Of a stretch of 27,627 bases of DNA, positions 15,269 through 23,870 are shown piece by piece. The position numbers and the translations under genes are program-made. Origin of the DNA: a bacterium (lineage in GTDB: Bacteria > T1Sed10-126); NCBI GenBank assembly GCA_003557545.1, contig PWOD01000061.1, positions 1 through 27,627 of the forward strand, given 5' to 3'. The notes below the pieces were generated by a model. The model made no database searches, was not told the DNA's origin, and saw nothing but the letters and a program-made list of their open reading frames with translations. Positions within the stretch are counted from its first letter, which is position 1. Every line of letters starts with the position of its first letter.

Positions 15269-18200
15269 GTGCGTAATCAGCTCCTGGTTTTTTTTCTAAT
15301 CTTTGCAGGGCTGCTGCTGGCCTCAATCCCCCGAGCCGGGCGGGCAAACCTGCCACCAGAACTACTGGAACAGATTGAAACTGAAGGTGAATTCCGGGTT
15401 ATTATCCAGCTTGAAATGCCCGATACTCTCAGACCGTTCAGCCAGCTGAGCCCGGTGGACCGACAGCAGCGCCAACAGCAGATCCAGACAGCCCAGGAGA
15501 CAGTTTCCCAACAACTATCAGCCACCGGCAGCACTGTTGAGGGGCGTTCCCGGAGGGTCCCGGCCCTGGTAGCCCGGGTGAACAGGCAAGGGCTTGAACA
15601 GCTGGCCCAATCAACCGCTGTCCGCTCAATTCATCGGGAACAGATTTTAACTCCCCTGACCAGCCAGCCAATCAGCCCGATGCTGGCTGAATCAGCCCCG
15701 ACAATTGAAGCCGATACAATGCACAGCCGGGGATTTACCGGTGCTGGCCGGGGGGTGGCGATTCTTGATACCGGGATTGACGACCATCCGGCCTTCGGTG
15801 GGCGCTCCCGAATAGTTGCCGAAGCCTGTTTTTCAGATGGAGATTGTCCCAACAACTCCGATACCATGGTCGGGCCCGGGGCGGCAGCGGCACTGATGGT
15901 GGGCGGAACTCCCGACAGTCACGGAACCCATGCTGCCAGCATTGCCGCCGGATCGGCAGTTCCCTCACTAAATATTCAGCAGGGTGTGGCCCCGGAAGCT
16001 GATATTATCGGAATAAATATTTTTCATGATGCTGCGGGAGAGGCTAACGCCCGGGAATGGGATCTCTATTATGCTATTGAGTGGCTAACAGAGCTGGCCG
16101 AAGATTCTCCCGTGGTCTCGGCCAATCTTAGCCTGGGTGCCGGCAGTTATGACGATCACTGTGATAATGTTGGAAGTTTTGGGATCGGAAAAGAGTATTT
16201 TGACGATCTGATAGCAGCAGGAGTTATCCCAATTGCGGCCAGCGGTAATGCCGGACAAACAGACCGGGTGGCGTTCCCGGCCTGCCTGTCAAATACCGTG
16301 GCAGTAGGGGCCACTTCTACCAGCGGTGGCAGTGAACAGATTGCCAGCTTTTCCGATCTGCACCCCGACCTGGCTGACCTGGTGGCTCCCGGCCATAATA
16401 TCTGGGCGGCCAAACCGGGAAATGATGCCGGTGAGCAGAGTGGTACCTCCTTCGCCGCCCCCCACGTAGCCGGAGGAATAGGTTTATTAAGAGAAGCCCT
16501 TGCCTGGGAAAATCCCAGCGATTCAGAGCTAATAAACGCCCTTAAAGAGACCGGTGAACCGATTCAAGACCAACGTTTTCAAGGACAGGGAAGCTACAAA
16601 AGTATCCGGCTGAACGCCAGTTATGAGATGCTGGCCGCCATGGGCGACACCTATCTTTTAACGGTTGATATCGAGGGTGATGGGGAGGTCAGGGTCGACG
16701 GTGCCAGCTATACAGAACCCCTGGTGCTGTTTGAAGGGTCAACCGTGACGCTTGAAGCCATCCCCGAAAAGCTTAACTATTTTGACGGATGGACCGGAGA
16801 TCTGACCGGCTCTGACAGCACTGTCCAGCTATTTATTGATGCTGACAAACAGCTGACCGCCAGATTTGAAGCTCATGATACCCAGCTGCTGACAATCAAT
16901 CAGACCGGACAAGGTGAGGTGGCTGTTGATGGGGAGCTTTACACAGCTCCCCGCCCGGTGATAGCTAATGAAACAGTTGAACTGTCTGCTGTGGCGGAGG
17001 AGTTCTGGTATTTCGTTGACTGGTCGGGTGATCACAGCAGCTCTGATAGTACAACTTCCCTGCTAATCGATACAGACAAGACAGTTGAAGCCAGCTTTGC
17101 ACCGCATGACACCTATAGTTTGACCCTGGACATTAACGGCAATGGTACCGTCCTGGTGGATGGGGATAGTTACACAACCACCCGAACAGTAATTGCCGGG
17201 GAGACAGTTGAGTTGACCGCTGTGGCTGACCAGTTCTGGCTTTTTGACAGCTGGGAAGGTGACCTCAGTGGCAGCACTGAGTCGGAACAGCTGCTGGTTG
17301 AGCAGGACAAACAGGTAACGGTAAATTTTCTCCAGGATCAATACAATCTAACAATAGTAATAGAGGGTGAAGGAGAGGTTTTGGTTGAGGGTGACACCTA
17401 CGTGGGACCGATTCAGCTGCTGGCCGGCGAGACGGTTGTGCTGGAAGCAATACCCGCCAATTACTATGAGTTTTACGGTTGGGAAGGGGGAACCAGCGGG
17501 AGCAGCCAGATAACCGGTCTGTTTATGGATGACGACAAACTGGTAACTGCTGTCTTTGTTCCTGAACAGTTTGCCGGCGGTGAGGGAACAGCTCTTGAAC
17601 CCTATGAGATTTCTAACTGGTATCATCTTGATTCTGTGCGCCACCATATGCAGGCCTATTTCCGGGTGATCGATCATCTGGATTCAAACTCTTTTGGATA
17701 TACAGAGCTGGCCGGACCAGATGCCAACGGAAACACCGGGTGGCAACCCCTGGGCAGCTCGTCTAATGCCTTCGGTGGCAGCTTTGACGGACAAAATTAT
17801 CAACTGTCCGGACTTTTCATCAACCGTCCGGCTGAGGAAGATATTGGACTATTTGGTGCCTCCGTAGGAACAATCGAAAATCTCCACCTGAAGGATCTGA
17901 CAATCAGCGGCGGCTCGAACAGCGGAGGAGTAGCCGGGATAAACCAGGGTTCAATTCTCTGGTCCTCCAGTTCCGGAACTGTCAGTGGAACCAATGCAGT
18001 GGGTGGACTGGTCGGATCTAACAGCCTCAGCGACACCCTGGCAAATTCCTACTCCCGGGCAGCGGTAGAGGGAGAGGAAAATGTTGGTGGCCTGGTGGGA
18101 AACAACTTCTTGGGAAATATCTCTAAATCATATTCGGCCGGACCGGTTACCGGTATCGATAATACCGGTGGCCTGGCCGGAAATAACCTATGGGGCAACA

Positions 18201-21200
18201 TCCAGGACAGTTTCTGGGATACGGAGACGAGCAATCAATCCAGCAGCGCCGGAGGGGAGGGACTGACAACCGAAGGGATGCAGAATATCGATAACTATCT
18301 TGCCGCCGGCTGGGATATCGCTGAAACGTCAACAATTACAAACGACGGTTATCCCTTCCACCCGAGCGGAAGTGCCAGCTGGAAAATATCGGAGAACTCG
18401 ATTGATCTGACGGTTAATATAATCGGCAGTGGAAATGTCTATATAGACGGAGAAACCTATACCACCCCGACCGAACTACCGATTGAAGAAACTGTTGATT
18501 TTGAAGCTGTCCCGGCGCCGGGCTGGCGGTTTGATGGTTGGAGTGATGACCTGAGTGGTACAGAACCGGTGACCAGCCTGTTTACCGGAGTTGACGACAA
18601 GTCGATAACTGCCAGCTTCACACAGCTGGATACCAGCTTTCTAACAATTGATTTACAGGGAGAAGGAACTGTTCTGGTTGATGGAGACAGCTACACAGCA
18701 GCCGTGCTGCTGGCCCGGGGAACTACTGTTACAGTGGAAGCAGTTCCTCAACATCTCTGGTATTTTACCGGCTGGACGGGAGACTATACTGTGGCTGACA
18801 CCAGCTTTCAGCTGCTGGTCGATGATCCGGTTGATCTAACCGCCAATTTTGCTGCCCATGACACTCATCTACTAACCGTACAGATCAATGGCGGGGGGAC
18901 TGTCGCTGTGAATGGTGCCGATTATCAGCAGCCGCTGGCAGTACAGGCGGGAGAAACAGCCACCCTTACAGCCTGGCCGGAATACTACTGGTTTTTTGAA
19001 GTATGGACCGGAGCCGCCAGTGGAACCGACACAGAGATTGAACTGCTGATTGATAGCGATATGCTGGTCGCAGCTAATTTTGGCCAGTTTGACACCTATC
19101 TGCTGGAAATAGATATTACCGGTAATGGGACAGTGCTGGTCAACCAGCAGCCCTACAGCTCCGCCCAACCGGTCATTGCTGGTGACAGTTTCAGTCTCGA
19201 GGCGGTTCCCGACAGTTACTGGTCGTTTGACGGTTGGGGGGGAGCCAGCACTCAAACCGATAGCTCAATCGAACTGGTGGCCGATGACGACATCTTTTTG
19301 AGCGCCAGTTTCACCCGGGACACAGAGATTTTTTCGGCCAGCATTAGCGGAGAAGGTGAGCTCCTGGTGAATGGAACCAGCTACACCACGCCGCTTATTA
19401 TTGAGGCCGGAGAGACAGTTTTATTAGAAGCGGTTGCGGAAAAACATTGGTATTTCAGTGGATGGGGCGGAGATTTAACCGGGTCTGACAGCAGTGAGAT
19501 TTTGCTGATTGATGAGCACAAACAGGTGGAGTTGAATTTCCAACGAATTCCCCGGCTGATAGTTATTAATACGGTGGGACCCGGTGTTGTCCTGGTAGAC
19601 GGCGACAGCTATAGCGGCCCGTTTATAGCTGAATCCGGAGATACCCTGGAGTTGAAAGCGCAGCCAGAAAGTTTTTGTTACCGGCTGGATAGCTGGACGG
19701 GTGGACTGACCGGTGAGACAGCAGTCAAGGAGCATTACCTGGAGGCCGATCTATTCGCCACCGCCAGTTTTATACCAAATTTTGCCGGTGGTACCGGAAC
19801 AGCGGCTGATCCCTTTGAGATAGCTACCTGGACGGAGCTCAACAGCCTCCGCTGTTTCCCGGATTCAAGTTTTTTGCTGATCGAAAATCTCGATCCCCAG
19901 ACAGCTGGTTACCAGGAATTTGCTGACGAAGCCGCTCATGGTGGAAAAGGATGGGAACCACTGGGTACCGTCTCCCAACCGTTCAACGGAGGGTTTGACG
20001 GCGAGGATCGACTTATCGAGGGGCTTCAAATTAACCGCCCAGACAGTGACCATATCGGACTGTTTGGCCAGGCTGGGGACAGCAGCCAGATCAAACGGCT
20101 AAACCTGATAAATACAACCGTTCAGGGAAGAGATTATGTGGCTGCTCTGGCCGGCTCCAACCGGGGGGCAATCTACCGACTGGCAGTTGACAGCGGCAAC
20201 ATCAGAGGACAGAACAAAGTTGGTGGACTGATCGGAGAACAGCAGGGAGAAACAATCAGCATCAGCTATTCCGACCTGCCGGTGGAAGGAACCAATAATT
20301 CCGGGGGGCTGGTTGGAAGCAATTATCAAGGTACAATTATTAACAGCTATGCCATGGGTGCAGTCACCGGGCAGGCCCAGACCGGTGGATTAATTGGAGA
20401 AAATATCAGCGGGCTGGTAATCAACAGTTACGCCGTCGGATCTATCCCGACAAACCTTAATTCGGGCGGGCTAATTGGTGAGTCTAAAAGTTCAGCTGCC
20501 GGACCACCTCAGATAATTTCCAGTTTCTGGGATCTAGAACGCTCAGGGATCACGATCAGCTCCGGAGGCCAGGGCCTTTATACAGGCCAGCTAAAAAATA
20601 TCTATACTCTGCAAAATGCCGGCTGGGCGATTGAGCCGACCGGCCAGGATCAAAACCGGGGTTATCCCTATCTCTCCGGCGATAGCCCACCCTGGATTGT
20701 CCCGGTCGACCATGTTGAGCTACAGCTGGAGACTATTGGCGAGGGCCAGATTAAGTTCGGCGGGGAACCGGCCGGCGAAACAATCTCCCTGGTGCGAGGT
20801 GAAACTATTCCGCTGCAGGCTGTAGCCGATGATTACTGGCATTTTGTCGAATGGTCGAATGGGATCAACGGTGAGAGCGCCACAAAGAGTTTCTACCCGG
20901 AACAGAACAGTACGATCAGCGCCCGGTTTGAACGTGATACCCACCTGGTTGAATTAAACCGGATTGGTCCCGGAACTGTGCTCCTCAACGGGGATACGGT
21001 TAATTCACCCCGGGTCTTTTATGGGGGGGAGAGTGTCACAATCACAGCCCTCCCTGAAAAATTTTATCAACTGCAAGAATGGCAGGGCGACCTGCAGGGG
21101 GACACAGCAGAACAACAGCTATTAATCGACTCCGATAAGAGTATAACTGCCCTGTTCAGCCGGGATTCTTACAGTCTGACAATCGATCTGGTTGGCCAGG

Positions 21201-23773
21201 GGGGAGTAACCGTTAATGGTGAACCATATCAGGGTCCAGTGGAAGTAACCGCCGGAGAAACCGTCCAGCTTGAGGCCCATCCTGATACCCACTGGCAGTT
21301 TTCCGAATGGGATAATTCAATCAACAGTTCAGCGCTATCTTTCGATCTGTTTGCAGATACTGATAAATTTATCACTGCCCGCTTCGAACGTGATACGATT
21401 CTGCTTTCAATCGATCAACAGGGGGAGGGAACTGTCCTGGTGGCGGGAGAAACATACCAGCAGCCGGGAATCTCTCTTTACAGCGGAGAAACTGTTGAGC
21501 TGGTAGCAATCAGCGACGATTTCTGGTCGTTTGATCGCTGGGATAATTTGACCCATAGCTCCGGTGAAACAGCCCTGCTATATGCTGAACAGGATCGTGA
21601 AATTAAGCTATTTTTTACACAGGATACACGGGTTTTACAGCTGCATATCGAGGGAAATGGGACAGTTCTGGTTGACTCAGAAAACTATACAACCACCCTG
21701 GACGTACCGGCCGGCGATACGATTGATCTCACAGCTGTTGCTGAAGCTAATTGGCGCTTCTTCAGCTGGCAGGGTGACCTGACAGGAAACCGGCCCCAAC
21801 AGGGACTGTTTGTTGATGACGATAAAATCGTCACCGCCAGCTTTAAATTTGCTCCGCTAAATCTAACGATAACCACTCGCGGCGAGGGGGCAGTCCTGGT
21901 AGAGGGTGAGACCTACATCTCAACCGTTTCACTGATCCCGGGGGAAACAGTTACTCTAACAGTTAATCCAGAGTTTGGCTGGCATTTTAAAAAGTGGACC
22001 GGTGAGCTTGACAGTTTTGACAGTCAACTGCAGATCGCAGCTGATACCGATCTCAGCCTGACTGCAAACTTTCAACGCGATACCCATATTTTGACTGTGA
22101 CCGCGGTAGGCGAGGGGGAGATCTTAATCAACGGAATAAAATACGAACAGCCCTTTGTCCTGCCGGCGGGCGAAACTGTCCAGCTGGAGGCTGTTCCCGA
22201 TGAGTTTTCAAGATTTTCCAGCTGGAGTGGCGCCCTGAGTGGGACAGAACCGGTGCAACCCCTGGCGATTTATCGGGATAGAACTGTCGGAGCATTATTT
22301 GTAAAGAAAAGTTACACTCTGGAAGCCGAACTACTGGGTGAAGGAGAACTTCTAATTGACAGTGACACCTATGTATCACCGCTATCTCTGACTGCCGGAG
22401 AGACTATACAGTTGACGGCGCTACCAGCAGAATACTGGAGATTTGACAGCTGGGATAAAGATCTCAGCGGCGAAACCCCCCAGCTCGAGCTGCTGGTCGA
22501 TCGCGATTTCCAGTTAGAACTAAACTTCCTGCGAAAACTCCATGAACTGAAGTTACAGGTCGAGGGTAACGGACTGGTAACTATCAACGGTCAGCTCTAT
22601 CAAGAGCCTCTGATCCTGACCGCCGGGGAAACTGTTGCACTACAGGCAACTGCCGGTCCCGGGGCCTATTTTGCAGGCTGGCGAGGGGATCTGCTTTTCG
22701 ACCAGCCAGTTAAAAACCTGCTAATCGATACCGATAAGCTAATTACTGCAGTATTCTGGAATGATTACTACAGCCTGGAGATCGAAATTATTGGCGAAGG
22801 AGATATTTTTGTGGAAGGGCAGCCCTATGTTGGACCGATCGATCTGGCCTCCGGTGACACGATAGTTCTGGAAGCATCTCCGGAGCAGTTTTATCTATTC
22901 TCCGCCTGGCGGGGTGACATTGATTCCCGCGATCTAACAACGGAGGTTTTTATTGATTCAGACAAAAAAATCACCGCTGACTTTAACCGCGACAGCTATC
23001 TGCTAACAGTCGATATCACCGGATCGGGAAAGATCCAGGTTGACGACAGTTACTATACTACTCCTCGCCCTATCTTCGCGGGTGAAACCCTCACACTAAC
23101 TGCCCACCCGGAAGATTTCTGGAAATTTGAGGGCTGGGAGGGAGCTTTAACAAGTTCCGATACGACCATTCAGATCTTTGTCGAATCTGATCTGGAACTA
23201 ACAGGAGTTTTTCAGCGGCGCAGTTACCTGCTGGAAATTACGGTTGACGGCCGGGGGGATATCATTGTTGACGGGGTCAAATATGATAATCCGCTAGCTG
23301 TCACAGCTGGTGAAACTGTTATTCTGTCAGCAATCGACCAGCGATACTGGCCGTTTATACAATGGACCGGTGATCTCAGCGGGACTGATACCACAACAGT
23401 GCTATTCATTGATGGGGACAAACAGATCCAGGCCAATTTTGACCGGGGCGGGCCAGGACTTTCACAGCTCAGAGTCGGGCCCAACCCCTTCCGCCCCGAC
23501 GACGGACGCAGTGCAACCGGCGAGGCCGGGGTCCGCTTTGAATTTAACTCATTTGAAGATGGTCCCTATGAGATAGAGATCTATACAATCACCGGACGCC
23601 GGGTCTATCGGACAACCACCCATACTGACCCATTTGTCTGGGACGGTAGAACCCCCGGAGGCCGGGCGGTTTCCAGCGGATATTATCTGTACAATGTCAG
23701 GGAAAAATCGTCCGGACAGAATCGCACAGGTCGGCTGGCAATCATCTGGGAGAGAGATCCTTACGACGATTGA
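15269..23773 (+). CDS. Giant secreted subtilisin-like protease P3 with 22 B-repeats and two GLUG blocks
   Basis: From GTG 15269 the protein has 2834 residues. This start gives a clean MRNQLL signal peptide ending AGRA|N; ATG 15239 would prepend ten uncharged residues, has only AGGGTGG at 11 bases and remains possible. Parts: I9-like propeptide about 30-130, S8 domain about 155-450 with D167, H218, N327 and S394 (GTSFAAPH), B-repeats 1-4 (462-767), GLUG block 1 (768-1044), B-repeats 5-10 (1045-1504), GLUG block 2 (1505-1815), B-repeats 11-22 (1816-2726), and a FlgD-like Ig domain 2727-2834 (GPNPFRPDDG, IEIYTITGR, SSGYYLYNV). The four S8 cysteines are kept. It has the same plan as P2, without the extra Ig-like domain and with nine more repeats in the last block. 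It is exported; attachment through the C-terminal domain is inferred. The substrate is unknown. Confidence 0.88.
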   Translation: MRNQLLVFFLIFAGLLLASIPRAGRANLPPELLEQIETEGEFRVIIQLEMPDTLRPFSQLSPVDRQQRQQQIQTAQETVSQQLSATGSTVEGRSRRVPALVARVNRQGLEQLAQSTAVRSIHREQILTPLTSQPISPMLAESAPTIEADTMHSRGFTGAGRGVAILDTGIDDHPAFGGRSRIVAEACFSDGDCPNNSDTMVGPGAAAALMVGGTPDSHGTHAASIAAGSAVPSLNIQQGVAPEADIIGINIFHDAAGEANAREWDLYYAIEWLTELAEDSPVVSANLSLGAGSYDDHCDNVGSFGIGKEYFDDLIAAGVIPIAASGNAGQTDRVAFPACLSNTVAVGATSTSGGSEQIASFSDLHPDLADLVAPGHNIWAAKPGNDAGEQSGTSFAAPHVAGGIGLLREALAWENPSDSELINALKETGEPIQDQRFQGQGSYKSIRLNASYEMLAAMGDTYLLTVDIEGDGEVRVDGASYTEPLVLFEGSTVTLEAIPEKLNYFDGWTGDLTGSDSTVQLFIDADKQLTARFEAHDTQLLTINQTGQGEVAVDGELYTAPRPVIANETVELSAVAEEFWYFVDWSGDHSSSDSTTSLLIDTDKTVEASFAPHDTYSLTLDINGNGTVLVDGDSYTTTRTVIAGETVELTAVADQFWLFDSWEGDLSGSTESEQLLVEQDKQVTVNFLQDQYNLTIVIEGEGEVLVEGDTYVGPIQLLAGETVVLEAIPANYYEFYGWEGGTSGSSQITGLFMDDDKLVTAVFVPEQFAGGEGTALEPYEISNWYHLDSVRHHMQAYFRVIDHLDSNSFGYTELAGPDANGNTGWQPLGSSSNAFGGSFDGQNYQLSGLFINRPAEEDIGLFGASVGTIENLHLKDLTISGGSNSGGVAGINQGSILWSSSSGTVSGTNAVGGLVGSNSLSDTLANSYSRAAVEGEENVGGLVGNNFLGNISKSYSAGPVTGIDNTGGLAGNNLWGNIQDSFWDTETSNQSSSAGGEGLTTEGMQNIDNYLAAGWDIAETSTITNDGYPFHPSGSASWKISENSIDLTVNIIGSGNVYIDGETYTTPTELPIEETVDFEAVPAPGWRFDGWSDDLSGTEPVTSLFTGVDDKSITASFTQLDTSFLTIDLQGEGTVLVDGDSYTAAVLLARGTTVTVEAVPQHLWYFTGWTGDYTVADTSFQLLVDDPVDLTANFAAHDTHLLTVQINGGGTVAVNGADYQQPLAVQAGETATLTAWPEYYWFFEVWTGAASGTDTEIELLIDSDMLVAANFGQFDTYLLEIDITGNGTVLVNQQPYSSAQPVIAGDSFSLEAVPDSYWSFDGWGGASTQTDSSIELVADDDIFLSASFTRDTEIFSASISGEGELLVNGTSYTTPLIIEAGETVLLEAVAEKHWYFSGWGGDLTGSDSSEILLIDEHKQVELNFQRIPRLIVINTVGPGVVLVDGDSYSGPFIAESGDTLELKAQPESFCYRLDSWTGGLTGETAVKEHYLEADLFATASFIPNFAGGTGTAADPFEIATWTELNSLRCFPDSSFLLIENLDPQTAGYQEFADEAAHGGKGWEPLGTVSQPFNGGFDGEDRLIEGLQINRPDSDHIGLFGQAGDSSQIKRLNLINTTVQGRDYVAALAGSNRGAIYRLAVDSGNIRGQNKVGGLIGEQQGETISISYSDLPVEGTNNSGGLVGSNYQGTIINSYAMGAVTGQAQTGGLIGENISGLVINSYAVGSIPTNLNSGGLIGESKSSAAGPPQIISSFWDLERSGITISSGGQGLYTGQLKNIYTLQNAGWAIEPTGQDQNRGYPYLSGDSPPWIVPVDHVELQLETIGEGQIKFGGEPAGETISLVRGETIPLQAVADDYWHFVEWSNGINGESATKSFYPEQNSTISARFERDTHLVELNRIGPGTVLLNGDTVNSPRVFYGGESVTITALPEKFYQLQEWQGDLQGDTAEQQLLIDSDKSITALFSRDSYSLTIDLVGQGGVTVNGEPYQGPVEVTAGETVQLEAHPDTHWQFSEWDNSINSSALSFDLFADTDKFITARFERDTILLSIDQQGEGTVLVAGETYQQPGISLYSGETVELVAISDDFWSFDRWDNLTHSSGETALLYAEQDREIKLFFTQDTRVLQLHIEGNGTVLVDSENYTTTLDVPAGDTIDLTAVAEANWRFFSWQGDLTGNRPQQGLFVDDDKIVTASFKFAPLNLTITTRGEGAVLVEGETYISTVSLIPGETVTLTVNPEFGWHFKKWTGELDSFDSQLQIAADTDLSLTANFQRDTHILTVTAVGEGEILINGIKYEQPFVLPAGETVQLEAVPDEFSRFSSWSGALSGTEPVQPLAIYRDRTVGALFVKKSYTLEAELLGEGELLIDSDTYVSPLSLTAGETIQLTALPAEYWRFDSWDKDLSGETPQLELLVDRDFQLELNFLRKLHELKLQVEGNGLVTINGQLYQEPLILTAGETVALQATAGPGAYFAGWRGDLLFDQPVKNLLIDTDKLITAVFWNDYYSLEIEIIGEGDIFVEGQPYVGPIDLASGDTIVLEASPEQFYLFSAWRGDIDSRDLTTEVFIDSDKKITADFNRDSYLLTVDITGSGKIQVDDSYYTTPRPIFAGETLTLTAHPEDFWKFEGWEGALTSSDTTIQIFVESDLELTGVFQRRSYLLEITVDGRGDIIVDGVKYDNPLAVTAGETVILSAIDQRYWPFIQWTGDLSGTDTTTVLFIDGDKQIQANFDRGGPGLSQLRVGPNPFRPDDGRSATGEAGVRFEFNSFEDGPYEIEIYTITGRRVYRTTTHTDPFVWDGRTPGGRAVSSGYYLYNVREKSSGQNRTGRLAIIWERDPYDD
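16652..17569 (+). repeat. P3 B-repeat block A, four copies
   Basis: Copies begin at 16652, 16883, 17114 and 17342. Two 77-codon copies ending HDT are followed by two of 76 codons, the same succession as in P2 block A. Confidence 0.85.
17570..18400 (+). repeat. P3 GLUG block 1
   Basis: It opens AGGEGTALEPYEI and WYHLDSVR, carries GLUG motifs (GVAGINQ, GLVGSNS, GLVGNNF, GLAGNNL), and closes SFWDTETS, GGEGL and NDGYPF. Confidence 0.75.
18401..19780 (+). repeat. P3 B-repeat block B, six copies
   Basis: Copies begin at 18401, 18635, 18866, 19097, 19325 and 19547. The first three end in DT at 77-78 codons. The sixth has GPG and a Cys (FCYR, codon 19676-19678), as in P2. Confidence 0.85.
19781..20713 (+). 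repeat. P3 GLUG block 2
   Basis: It opens AGGTGTAADPFEI and continues SLRCFPD with the same Cys (19852-19854) as P2 GLUG block 2. GLUG motifs include GLIGEQQ, GLVGSNY, GLIGENI and GLIGESK. It closes SFWDLERS, GGQGL and NRGYPYL. Confidence 0.75.
20714..23446 (+). repeat. P3 B-repeat block C, twelve copies
   Basis: Copies begin at 20714, 20942, 21170, 21398, 21629, 21854, 22085, 22313, 22541, 22769, 22997 and 23225. Most are exactly 228 bases (76 codons) and many end RD[ST]. Two to four consecutive copies are never near-identical in DNA, so expansion is not very recent. Confidence 0.85.
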
Positions 23774-23870
23774 TCAGCGGAGCTTAACGCTTAACCAGTA
23801 AAACTCTATTACCAGCCTCAAAAAGCTGTCGATCGGTTACAGCACAATCGCCAGCAGGAGAGTTAATAAA

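Noticed and set aside
9652-23446. CRISPR-like or satellite DNA repeats
   Set aside because: The 228/231-base periodicity is at protein level in one continuous frame; DNA copies are too diverged for satellite or CRISPR repeats.
8233-23773. Many open frames antisense to or out of frame with the long protease genes
   Set aside because: They have no ribosome sites or recognisable domains, and lie opposite repetitive coding sequence, which produces spurious open frames.
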